A DNA stretch of 64,000 bases from Colwellia echini. GTDB lineage: Bacteria > Pseudomonadota > Gammaproteobacteria > Enterobacterales > Alteromonadaceae. Numbering within the stretch: position 1 is the first letter of the stretch; each line of letters starts with the position of its first letter. Location: assembly GCF_002843355.2 (NCBI RefSeq), contig NZ_PJAI02000013.1, forward strand, positions 1 to 64,000, given 5' to 3'. The position numbers were made by a program, and so were the translations under genes. The notes beneath the pieces are model-generated. The model made no database searches, had not been told where the DNA came from, and saw only the letters and a list, made by a program, of their open reading frames with translations. Below are positions 18,542-27,800 of the stretch, piece after piece.

Positions 18542-18808
18542 TTAACTTAATGCACTTTGCCAAAATGAATCAGCAACCTCTCGTGGGTCAGTAATTAAGG
18601 TATAATTACTTTTTAAATATAATTTACGCTTTTGAGGATCTGAAAGCGTGTCATAAGCGGTTTTAATTAGCTGAAACTGCTCTTCAACATCAATACCGCT
18701 ATCATTATTTTTATCTGGGTGATATTTATTAGCAAGTTTGCGATAAGCTTTTTTAATTTCAGTCGTTGTTGCATCTCGACCTACACCTAATTGTTCAAAA
18801 TAATCCAT
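18542..18808 (-). CDS. Minimal J-domain protein (DnaJ-like co-chaperone)
   Basis: An 88-aa protein consisting almost only of a J domain: [20 protein letters not shown], the invariant HPD in NKYHPDKN, and the helix IV region [11 protein letters not shown] domains stimulate ATP hydrolysis by DnaK/Hsp70. There is no G/F-rich, zinc-finger or membrane region, so substrate choice must come from the short tail (about 20 residues) or from partner proteins. I prefer the ATG at 18808 because the upstream in-frame start is a TTG directly after a stop. It is the first of four minus-strand genes and lies between the alginate genes and the dehydrogenase gene. Confidence 0.85.
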   Translation of the reverse strand: MDYFEQLGVGRDATTTEIKKAYRKLANKYHPDKNNDSGIDVEEQFQLIKTAYDTLSDPQKRKLYLKSNYTLITDPREVADSFWQSALS

Positions 18809-19470
18809 CGATTTACTTACACCTTTTATTGTAGGGTCGCTATAGCCAAGTTTTCTATAATTTGTAGGTTTTAACAACTAAGTTAAAGCTAAATATGTTA
18901 AAGCTAAAGCGTACGACTGAGAAACTAGCTGTTATATTATTTGTGCTAATTAAAGTAGTTGATAATCAGGCCTCTGGTGATCTAAGAGTCACATATTCAA
19001 GAATACCATAGTCAAGGCCGATGAATTCAGAGCAATATATTCAGCGAAATATTATTGAATATATTCAAGAGTAATTCATAATTAGCTAGCAACTCACTGA
19101 CCGTTATTTTAATCTAATCAACTCATTCTTGCTAACCTTATTTATATTAACTAGCTCAGTCAAAATAGTTTAATTAATTATATTTTCACACAAGTGTCGC
19201 AGAATGTTTCTTTATAATCATTCTTGCTTTAGAATCAATACAATTTCTTTCGAAAATAGCTAATATATTGTTTTAAAATAAAAAACAACCAGATGAATTA
19301 CCAATTAACATAATATTACAGCCAACCTATATTACCAAAGATATAGAAAAACCAAGAATTGGTAATTAAATCATCTTTTGAGATTGATAAATTGGTCACA
19401 TGCGTATATTATGAAAATATAAATTTAGCTTTAAATTTAAATACACATTAATCATTCTAGGAGTTAGAAA
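18809..19470. promoter_or_regulatory. Promoter region of the DEH-reductase-like gene with TTACCAA boxes
   Basis: About 660 bp without a gene. Near the dehydrogenase start it holds TTACCAAT at 19298-19305 and TTACCAAA at 19332-19339, again exactly 34 bp apart. An inverted pair ACCAA-GAA-TTGGT lies at 19351-19363, and another ATTGGT at 19391-19396. These match the boxes upstream of the TonB receptor and suggest control by the same FadR-type regulator. The distal part (18880-19260) is AT-rich with repeated TATTCA words but no recognisable element. Confidence 0.55.
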
Positions 19471-20355
19471 ATGTCTAAACCAGTAATCGGTTTTATCGGT
19501 CTTGGCCTTATGGGCGGCAACATGGTTGAAAACCTACAAACACGCGGTTTTCAAGTTAACGTAATGGATCTTAATAAAGATGCTGTTGCAAAAGTTATTG
19601 CTCGTGGCAATGCTACAGAAGTTTCTTCTGGTAAAGAATTAGCAGAAAAAAGCGATATCGTTATGCTTGCTCTTACTACTTCAAAAGTTGTTGAATTAGT
19701 AGTTTACGCTGAAGATGGTATCTTAGCTGGTATGTCAGAAGGTAAAACATTAATCGATTTTGGTACTTCTATTCCTGATTCTACTCGTAAAATCGGCGCA
19801 GACCTTGCTGCTAAAGGTTGTGGCATGATCGATGCTCCTTTAGGTCGTACTCCTGCACACGCTAAAGATGGTTTATTAAACATCATGGCTGCTGGTGATA
19901 TCGAAACTTTCAACAAAGTTAAGCCAGTTCTTGACGAGCAAGGCGAAAACGTTTTCCACCTTGGCGCTTTAGGTGCTGGTCACACAACTAAGTTAATCAA
20001 TAACTTCATTGGTATGACTACTGTTACTGCTATGTCTCAAGCATTTGCTGTTGCAAAAGCTGCTGGTGTTGATGGCCAACAATTATTTGACATCATGTCA
20101 GCTGGTCCTTCTAACTCACCATTTATGCAATTCACTAAATTCTACGCTGTAGACGGCGAAGAAAAATTAGGTTTTTCTGTAGCTAACGCTAACAAAGATC
20201 TTGGTTACTTCAACCAAATGGTTGCTGACTTAGGCGGCGAATCTTTAATCGCTCAAGGTACTTCTGCTAACTTACAAGCTGCTGTTGATGCTGGTCTTGG
20301 TAACAACGACGTACCTGTAGTTTTCGATTACTTTAATACTTTATTCGCTAAGTAA
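19471..20355 (+). CDS. Beta-hydroxyacid dehydrogenase family reductase, probable DEH reductase
   Basis: A 294-aa NAD(P)-dependent enzyme of the 3-hydroxyisobutyrate dehydrogenase / tartronate semialdehyde reductase family. The Rossmann motif GFIGLGLMGGNM is at residues 7-18, and the catalytic lysine K174 is in GAGHTTKLINNF. The substrate segment reads DAPLGRTPAHAKDG instead of the more usual DAPVSGG-type motif. In alginate-degrading Vibrio, DehR of this family reduces 4-deoxy-L-erythro-5-hexoseulose uronate (DEH) to KDG, which is exactly the step otherwise missing in this locus, so I assign that role by context. A strong GGAG ribosome-binding site is present, and codon use is noticeably clean, suggesting high expression. 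Confidence 0.85.
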   Translation: MSKPVIGFIGLGLMGGNMVENLQTRGFQVNVMDLNKDAVAKVIARGNATEVSSGKELAEKSDIVMLALTTSKVVELVVYAEDGILAGMSEGKTLIDFGTSIPDSTRKIGADLAAKGCGMIDAPLGRTPAHAKDGLLNIMAAGDIETFNKVKPVLDEQGENVFHLGALGAGHTTKLINNFIGMTTVTAMSQAFAVAKAAGVDGQQLFDIMSAGPSNSPFMQFTKFYAVDGEEKLGFSVANANKDLGYFNQMVADLGGESLIAQGTSANLQAAVDAGLGNNDVPVVFDYFNTLFAK

Positions 20356-20390
20356 TATTACGAAGTAAATTAAAAGTATTTAAGAATAAC

Positions 20391-20517
20391 TAAATACAGC
20401 ATTACTATTACATTAGTGATTCTGTATTTAGATAAAATCCGGCAATTGAATTTGTATTAACCGAATTAAACCTTCAAGGTAAAATTTGTTTTACAGCTTT
20501 AACTGTCGGATTTTTGT
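20391..20517 (+). terminator. Two hairpins after the DEH-reductase-like gene
   Basis: First hairpin: TAAATACAG (20391-20399) with CTGTATTTA (20422-20430). Second: AAAATCCG (from 20434) with CGGATTTTT (ending 20515), enclosing a small GTAAAA/TTTTAC stem. The second, with its T-run, is the better intrinsic terminator. Confidence 0.6.
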
Positions 20518-20598
20518 TTATATCGCTGTAGTTTTTCAGGCTTTAGTTTTATATTACAATTCAAAAAATGAGTGATTAAAAACTACAAGGCCAATTGT

Positions 20599-21258
20599 AT
20601 GAAGTATAAAAATAATATTATTGCAGTATTGCTATTAGTTCTACCTCTTACCGCATGTTGCGGCGGTGATATTGCGCTTAATAAAATCAATAAATTTATC
20701 ACTGAGCAAGTAGTAGATAAAAAAGATCCTACTTGGAAAACCAAATTAACCAAGCCACCTTTACTCACCTTTACTGAAGGCAAAGATTATTTTTGGGAGT
20801 TAAAAACTAACCAAGGTAATATCACTATAAAATTATTAACTGACACTGCACCTATGCATGTTTCTAGTACCATATACCTAACAAAATTAGGGTTTTACAA
20901 TGATTTGACATTTCATCGTGTCATTCCAGGATTTATGGCGCAAGGTGGTGACCCTACGGGCACGGGTTCTGGTAATCCTGGTTATAAATATAATGGTGAG
21001 TTTGATGACAAAGCCACTCATGATACTGCTGGTACATTAAGTATGGCTAATGCAGGAGCTGGCACTGATGGCAGTCAGTTTTTTTTAACATTTACCCCTA
21101 CGCCATTCTTGGATGGAAAGCATACTGTATTTGGTAAAATCATTAGTGGCTCAGAACAGAGCTTAACTAATATTGAAAATTTAGGCAGCCGAAGTGGTAA
21201 AACTAAAGAGCCAATAATAATCAATAATGCCAGTATTAGGGTAGCAGATAGTCAATAA
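20599..21258 (+). CDS. Cyclophilin-type peptidyl-prolyl isomerase, lipoprotein
   Basis: A 219-aa protein. The N-terminal lipobox LPLTAC gives a lipid-anchored protein facing the periplasm. The cyclophilin domain (about residues 65-215) contains FHRVIPGFMAQGGDPTGTG, GSQFFLTFTPTPFLDGKHTV and FGKIISG, which include the catalytic arginine and the substrate pocket. It assists proline isomerisation of exported proteins. I choose the ATG at 20599 with CAAGG 8 nt upstream, rather than the GTG at 20572, because only this start gives a normal lipoprotein signal. It sits between the reductase and PL7 genes and may help fold secreted lyases (inference). Confidence 0.9.
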   Translation: MKYKNNIIAVLLLVLPLTACCGGDIALNKINKFITEQVVDKKDPTWKTKLTKPPLLTFTEGKDYFWELKTNQGNITIKLLTDTAPMHVSSTIYLTKLGFYNDLTFHRVIPGFMAQGGDPTGTGSGNPGYKYNGEFDDKATHDTAGTLSMANAGAGTDGSQFFLTFTPTPFLDGKHTVFGKIISGSEQSLTNIENLGSRSGKTKEPIIINNASIRVADSQ

Positions 21259-21309
21259 ATATTGATTATCCTAAAACAGCAATAAATAAAATATAATTTA
21301 CTAAATTCA

Positions 21310-21330
21310 ATAATGGAACTAATCCATTAT
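21310..21330. promoter_or_regulatory. Perfect inverted repeat just upstream of the PL7 lyase
   Basis: ATAATGGA (21310-21317) and TCCATTAT (21323-21330) with a 5-nt spacer, ending 26 nt before the start codon. It is either an operator or a hairpin in the 5' leader. Confidence 0.4.
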
Positions 21331-21356
21331 ATGTATTAATAATAAGAGAGTGTTTT

Positions 21357-22475
21357 ATGAATAAAATATCAACAAGTAAAACTTTATTTGCTTCAATTAG
21401 TCTAGCTTGCCTAGTGGCAGCTTGTAATTCCACAACCCCAGAAACTAAACAAGTATCAGGTCCAGTTCCTGCTGATAAATTTGACCTAAGTCACTGGAAA
21501 ATCACATTACCGTTAGATGCCGACAATAACGGAAAAATTGATGAAATTGATGTTGTAGATATCCAAACATACGCTCATCCTGACTTTTTTTATCTAGACG
21601 ATGATGGTTATATGGTATTTACCGTACCAAACAAAGCCACAACAACAAGTGGTTCATCAAATACGCGTAGTGAATTACGTCAAATGTTTCGTGGTGACAA
21701 CAAAAAAATTGGCACCCATGATCCAGGTAACAACTTCACCATCGCTGTCAATCCGTTATCAGAGCACTTCGCTTCTGTAGGCGGAAAAATGGAAGCAACA
21801 CTAAAAGTAGACGCCGTATCGGTAAGAGCAGGCTATCCTGATAAACGTCCAGCTTACTCGGTTGTTGTTGGTCAAATTCATGCAGATAAAAACAAAAAGT
21901 TACAGCAAGCAACTAAAGGTAAAGGTGATTTTGGTTGGGGTAATGAACCAATTAAAATTTATTACAAGAAATGGCCAAATCACGACAAAGGCTCTGTATT
22001 TTGGAACTATGAACGTAACTTAACTAAAGATGATCCAAACAGAACTGATATTGCCTACCCTGTGTGGGGAAATATTTGGACCGATCCTAGCGACCCAGGC
22101 GCTGAAGGTATAGCTTTAGGTGAAGAGTTCAGTTATATCATTAATGTTCATGAAAATATCATGTATTTAACCTTTACTGCGAAAGATCACCCTGAAGTTA
22201 AATATGAAATAGATTTATCAAACAATGTTGATGCTTACGGCAACCCTGATCCATTAGATAACCCTTATGGTTATGCACTTGACGGCAACTACTTTAAAGC
22301 CGGTGCTTATAACCAATGTAGTACTAAAGACGACGAAGCTTTTTGGTATACCGCTTGTCCAGGTACAGGTGTTTGGGCAACAGATAAATCAAATGGCGAC
22401 TACACTAGCGTTTCTTTCTCTAAATTAGTAATAGGTGAATCAACACCACCTACGTCTGGTCCTAAAACTAAGTAA
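21357..22475 (+). CDS. Alginate lyase, polysaccharide lyase family 7, lipoprotein
   Basis: A 372-aa protein with lipobox (LVAAC, Cys23), so probably anchored in the outer membrane. It has a single jelly-roll catalytic domain (about residues 38-365). All three PL7 signatures are present: RSELRQ (R104-Q109), QIH (173-175) and YFKAGAYNQ (312-320). These hold the catalytic His and Tyr and the sugar-binding residues. QIH, rather than QVH, is often linked to activity on G-containing or mixed blocks. It provides endo-cleavage to feed the TonB receptor and complements the PL6 enzyme. It ends the plus-strand arm of the alginate locus. Confidence 0.95.
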   Translation: MNKISTSKTLFASISLACLVAACNSTTPETKQVSGPVPADKFDLSHWKITLPLDADNNGKIDEIDVVDIQTYAHPDFFYLDDDGYMVFTVPNKATTTSGSSNTRSELRQMFRGDNKKIGTHDPGNNFTIAVNPLSEHFASVGGKMEATLKVDAVSVRAGYPDKRPAYSVVVGQIHADKNKKLQQATKGKGDFGWGNEPIKIYYKKWPNHDKGSVFWNYERNLTKDDPNRTDIAYPVWGNIWTDPSDPGAEGIALGEEFSYIINVHENIMYLTFTAKDHPEVKYEIDLSNNVDAYGNPDPLDNPYGYALDGNYFKAGAYNQCSTKDDEAFWYTACPGTGVWATDKSNGDYTSVSFSKLVIGESTPPTSGPKTK

Positions 22476-22553
22476 TTTATCAATAATTTTTAACTGATTT
22501 TATAGTAACGACTTCTGTTACTTTTAAAATCACCAAACATTACTTTAATGAAT

Positions 22554-22586
22554 AAGGTTTATTTCTTCGGAGATAAACCTTTTTTA
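22554..22586 (+). terminator. Intrinsic terminator after the PL7 lyase
   Basis: AAGGTTTAT pairs with ATAAACCTT around a loop containing TTCTTCGGAG, followed by a run of T. Confidence 0.85.
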
Positions 22587-22742
22587 TTATCTAAAGTTGA
22601 TAATTTAATGGTTGTGATCTTCACAAATTTTAGCCATGGTATAGATCATTATTCGTCTTAATCTTATCGGTTATTAACAGCAAAATTATAACCTCATATT
22701 TCGCTGAAATTTTAATTTAAAGTTTAGCCAAGGAATGCATCC

Positions 22743-23990
22743 ATGCTTTTATCTCCCGCTCACGTAAAAAAAACCTTCAACCTAACTCGATACAAAACCT
22801 TAATTATCGCTAGCTTATTTTTCCCTGTTATTACCGAAGCAAGTATCGCGGATTCAGACTTTAATCAATGTAAAAGTAATTTGATTATTCGCGCCGAATC
22901 AGCCGGGTTTTCTCCATACATTACAGAAACAGTTATTGGTAATATTTCACCTATTGAACGGGTAATAACTTTAGATAAAAAACAACCTGAATTTACGCAA
23001 ACATTTGAGCAATATATTAAAGCGCGAGTGACCGATTATCATGTACGTGTTGGTAAAGAAAAGTTAGCACAAAACAAAGCACTCTTTGATCAACTAGAAA
23101 AACAGTATGGTATTCCACGACAGTACTTAGTTTCTTTTTGGGGATTAGAAACGGTATTTGGTAAGCACAAAGGCAAAATGTCAGTACTTAACTCATTAGC
23201 TACTTTAGCGTGTGATGAGCGTCGTAGTGAATTTTTTACTTTAGAGCTCTTAAACTTATTCACTCTAATTGATAGCAAAAAAGTTACTGTAGAGCAGTTA
23301 CAAGGCTCTTGGGCTGGTGCAATGGGCCATATGCAGTTTATGCCAACAGCATTCTTAAAATATGCTATTGATGCCGATAACGACGGCACTGTAAACATTT
23401 GGGAAAGTGAAGCAGATGCCTTAACTACTGCCTCTAATTATCTAAATCAAATAGGTTGGCAAACCAAAGAGCGTTGGGGCCGAGAAGTAAAACTTCCTGA
23501 TAACTTTGCCTTTGAGAAAGTTACCTTTGATAAGTATTACCCGCTAAGCTATTTTCAAGAGCTTGGTGTTCATAAGTCCAATAATCAACCATTAGCCGAT
23601 TATGATATTCAAGCTGAGCTTTATTTGCCATCAGGACATCAAGGACCCGCCTTTTTGCTGTATCCAAACTTTAACGTGATCATGACCTGGAATCTATCTA
23701 AAAGCTATGCCCTATCAGTGGGTATATTAGCGAATAAATTAATAGGCGATGAGGGATTCACCTTTAAGCAAGACGAAAGTAATAAACCAAGAGTTTATAG
23801 CGTAGCTGAAATGAAAACTTTACAAGAACAATTAAACGCACTAGGTTTTGAGACGGGTAAACCTGATGGCATTTGGGGGCCTAAAAGCCGAGATGCAATT
23901 CGCTCTTTTCAACTTAAAAATCAACTGATTGCTGATGGCTATCCAAACCAAAGTGTTTTCTCTACAATTCAATTAATCTTGAATAAATAG
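22743..23990 (+). CDS. MltB-family lytic murein transglycosylase with peptidoglycan-binding domain
   Basis: A 415-aa protein with an N-terminal export signal (about residues 15-34). The catalytic domain (about 40-330) carries the MltB/Slt70-like motif FWGLETVFG, with the presumed catalytic Glu136, and GSWAGAMGHMQFMPT. A C-terminal PG_binding_1 domain (about 350-412) has ALGFETGKPDGIWGPKSRDA. It cleaves the MurNAc-GlcNAc bond of peptidoglycan to form 1,6-anhydromuropeptides in the periplasm. No lipobox is visible, unlike E. coli MltB. AAGGA precedes the ATG. It is not obviously linked to the polysaccharide loci on either side. Confidence 0.93.
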   Translation: MLLSPAHVKKTFNLTRYKTLIIASLFFPVITEASIADSDFNQCKSNLIIRAESAGFSPYITETVIGNISPIERVITLDKKQPEFTQTFEQYIKARVTDYHVRVGKEKLAQNKALFDQLEKQYGIPRQYLVSFWGLETVFGKHKGKMSVLNSLATLACDERRSEFFTLELLNLFTLIDSKKVTVEQLQGSWAGAMGHMQFMPTAFLKYAIDADNDGTVNIWESEADALTTASNYLNQIGWQTKERWGREVKLPDNFAFEKVTFDKYYPLSYFQELGVHKSNNQPLADYDIQAELYLPSGHQGPAFLLYPNFNVIMTWNLSKSYALSVGILANKLIGDEGFTFKQDESNKPRVYSVAEMKTLQEQLNALGFETGKPDGIWGPKSRDAIRSFQLKNQLIADGYPNQSVFSTIQLILNK

Positions 23991-24877
23991 TACTCAATTA
24001 CGAGTAAGCCAATTACGAGTAAACACTTAAAATGATTAGTTAAACCAGCAAATAATAATACGTTTATTACTTATTGGCTTGTTACTTAAACAAGTCAAAA
24101 AAGTAATGATTTATCCCTAAAGCACCTCCCCCTTCAATACCGCAAACTCAATATCTTAAATTTAGGCACTATAACCCCAACCGTAACTCTTCTTTCAATT
24201 TACGTTGAACTACATTTTTACCCGATCACTTCAACACTCACTATTTACTCTTCCTTTATTCCTCTCCTTAAATTTTAATAAGCGATTAATCTAGATAAAA
24301 ATAATAAATATTATAAAAACCACCTTACCAAATGATTAAATTTAACATAAAAATTACATTTACAATTGAGAATTACAAGCTAAATCCATTACTACATAAA
24401 CCTAACAAACAAAGAACAAAAAATAGGCAGTTTATTTTGTACTTTTCAATTACAAGCTATTACAAAGTACAAACAAAACATAAAAAACATATATATCAAT
24501 AACTAAAAAATACTCTAGACGATTTTTTTCATATGAAAATTATTCTTAGTGTAAAAGCTTTAATTAATATTTAAAAATATATTGACCATATTTTATTATT
24601 AACCTACCTTTATGTAAGCGCTTACATTAATTAAATGTTTAAATAATGTTAAACAGTGCGGTTTGATTATATTGTCTTTGCTATGGATGAATAATAATCA
24701 GAAAATATTTTTTATATCTATAAAAAATCCGACAAATTATAAAAAATTTACTGCTGTATAAACATAATGAGCATAACGAGGTTAATGTTTTACAGCGTTT
24801 TTATTAATCATATTAATAACCCAAAATATAATTAAGGCATTAGATCTTAAAATATTTTAAGAGAAGGAATTAGCATA
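23991..24877. other. Long AT-rich intergenic region upstream of the cellulase cluster
   Basis: About 890 bp without a credible gene. At its left edge a short direct repeat (CAATTACGAGTAA twice, within 23998-24022) follows the transglycosylase gene. The right part holds the LacI-type operator at 24612-24627 and the presumed promoter of the GH9 gene. The middle is very A/T-rich. Confidence 0.7.
24584..24627 (+). promoter_or_regulatory. LacI-family operator-like palindrome overlapping a possible promoter
   Basis: ATGTAAGCGCTTACAT at 24612-24627 is a perfect 16-bp palindrome with the central GCGC typical of LacI/GalR-family sites. A TTGACC hexamer at 24584-24589 could be the -35 box, and the operator then overlaps the -10 area (TTTATG at 24609-24614), a geometry suited to repression. 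It lies about 250 bp upstream of the first cellulase. No LacI-type regulator gene is present in the window. Confidence 0.65.
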
Positions 24878-27800
24878 ATGAGAATTGCAAAAATATCGTT
24901 ACAAATAGCCCTTACACTCAACTTTTCAGCCGTGGCTCTAGCTAATGCTGAAACACCTAATTACGCAGAAGCACTACAAAAATCTATCTATTTTTATGAA
25001 GCTCAACAGTCTGGTGTTTTACCTGAATGGAATAGAACCGAATGGCGTGGTGATTCAACGGTAAATGATGGTAGTGATAACAACATTGACCTTTCTGGTG
25101 GTTGGTATGATGCCGGCGACCACGTTAAATTTGGTTTTCCAATGGCAGCTAGTGCTACCATGCTCGCTTGGGGTGTTGTTGAATATCCTCAAGCTTATGA
25201 ACAAAGCGGTCAAATGCAGCATATAAAAAACAACTTACGTTTTGTTGCTGACTATTTTGTTAGTGCCCATCCTTCTACTAATGTACTTTACGGGCAAGTA
25301 GGCTCTGGTGCTGACGACCATTCATGGTGGGGGCCTGTTGAGGTAATAGAATCAACGACTCGAGCGGCATCTAACCGACCCTCTTATGCTGTATCGGCAA
25401 CCTGTCCAGGCTCTGATCTTGCAGGTGAAACCTCAGCAGCACTTGCTGCTATTGCTATGGTTTTTGCTGACGATGAGCCTACCTACTCAGCTAAATTACT
25501 TGCTCATTCTCGTCAACTTTATACCTTTGCTAAAACATATTTAGGTAAATACAGCGATTGTATTACAGATGCTACAGCATTTTATAATTCATGGAGTGGC
25601 TATCACGATGAGTTAGTGTGGTCTGCCATTTGGTTACACAAAGCAACAGGTGAAGCATCATACCTTGACGCTGCAAAAGCGGATTATGCCGATTTAAGTG
25701 TTGAAAACCAAACCACAATAAAATCATACAAATGGACCCATGCTTGGGATGATAAAGCTTACGGCTCGTATGTATTATTAGCACAATTAACCGGTGATCC
25801 AACTTACCGCGCTGATGCAGAACGTTGGTTAGATTTTTGGAGCACAGGCTATAACGGTGAACGTGTTAGCTACACGGCAGGTGGTTTAGCACAACTTTCT
25901 AGCTGGGGCGCTACGCGTTATGCGGCCAATACTTCATTTATTGCGTTATTATATTCTGATTACTTAAACCAAGCAGACCCAACCAATAGCCGCGTTCAAG
26001 CGTATAAAGATTTTGCAATTGGTCAAATGGAATACATTATGGGTGATAACCCTAAAGGTATTCCTTATCAAATTGGTATGGCTGCTAATGGCCCTAAAAA
26101 CCCACATCATAGAACAGCACACGGTAGCTGGTCTGATAGCTCAGCCGTACCAGTACAAAGTCGTCATTTATTAGTAGGCGCATTAGTAGGTGGTCCAGGC
26201 TCAGGCGATGCATATGAAGATGATCGTGATGATTATATTGCTAACGAAGTGGCCACTGATTACAACGCAGGCTTTACATCAGCACTTGCGCGTATGTATC
26301 TTGAGTTTGGTGGAACACCAATTCCAGAAGCAGATTTTCCAGCTAAAGAAGAAAAAGACTTAGAGTTTTACGTGGAAGCTAAAGTTAACTCAACAGGTCC
26401 TCGCTATATTGAAATTGGTTCATTAACTCATAACCATTCAGCATGGCCAGCTAAAGTAAGTGATAACCTTACTTTACGTTACTGGGTTGATTTAACAGCA
26501 GAAATGGAAAAAGGCTATAGCGCTTCTGACATATCAGTTACAGCAGCTTACTCACAAGCTAGCAGTGTATCTCAATTACAAAGTTGGGGTGATGCGGCTG
26601 ATAACATTTACTACACAGACGTTTCATTTGCAGGGGTTGAAATATTCCCAGGTGGTCAGTCAGCCTCAAGAAAAGAAGTACAATTTCGCATCTCACTACC
26701 TAGTTCAAGTAATTTAAGTGAATGGGATAACAGCGAAGATCCTTCGTGGGCTAATTACAGTAATGCTTATGCGCCAGCACCACAAATTGCTTTATATGAT
26801 GGCGATACACTTGTTTGGGGCTCTGAGCCTACTGCAGGTTGCGGTGACAGCACAGGTATAAATTGTATTCCTACTGCAGAAAATTCAAACGTTTCAACCG
26901 CTTTTGAAACACCGGTTACCGTTAACTTATCAGCAGCAGATAGCGATGGTTCAATATCGGGTTATACAGTTACACAACCATCATTTGGTCAATTAAGTGG
27001 CTCTGGCGATACCCGTACTTATACACCAAATGATAACTTTTCTGGCAATGATAGTTTTACTTATACCGCAACAGATAATGACGGCGCAGTATCTGCCCCA
27101 GCAACCGTTAATGTCAGCGTAGCAGAAGCAATAATCCCAAGTGTTGCGATCACTTCTCCTACCTCGGGTAGTGAAGTTTTTACAGGGCAAGATATCACCG
27201 TTCAGTACAGTTTCACTAATGCTGCTTCGGTAAACATTATGCTTGATGGTGCAATCGTTGTTGCAGCAACAACAGCAACCTCTGCTACTGTTGCTGCCCC
27301 TGAAGTAACCGGCGCGTTTGTCATTGAAGTAGTGTCTTTAGATAGCGATGGCAATAGCTTAGATGCAAACCAGAGCGTTAACCTAGTTGCCATTGAACAA
27401 CCAGAAAATAGTGCACCTGATGCACAATTTACTGTAGATACCTCAGGACTAAGCGTTGTGCTAGATGCGTCACAGTCTTCTGATATTGATGGCGACTCGT
27501 TAACTTACATTTGGGACTTTGGTGATGAAAGTGGTGTAAGCGAAAACGGCGTAATTGCCAATCACACCTATGATGTTGCCGGAACCTACACCGTCTCGTT
27601 AACCGTTGATGATGGTCAAGGTCATACTGATGTAACAACACAAAATGTTACGGTAACAGAGCCTGTTGTCGGTAACAGTTCGTGTGAATACATTGTTAGT
27701 AATGAGTGGAATGCTGGTTTCGTTGCCGTTATACGTATCACCAATAATGGCAGTACGCCAATTAATGGCTGGGAAGTTAGCTGGGGCTATGATGACGGTA

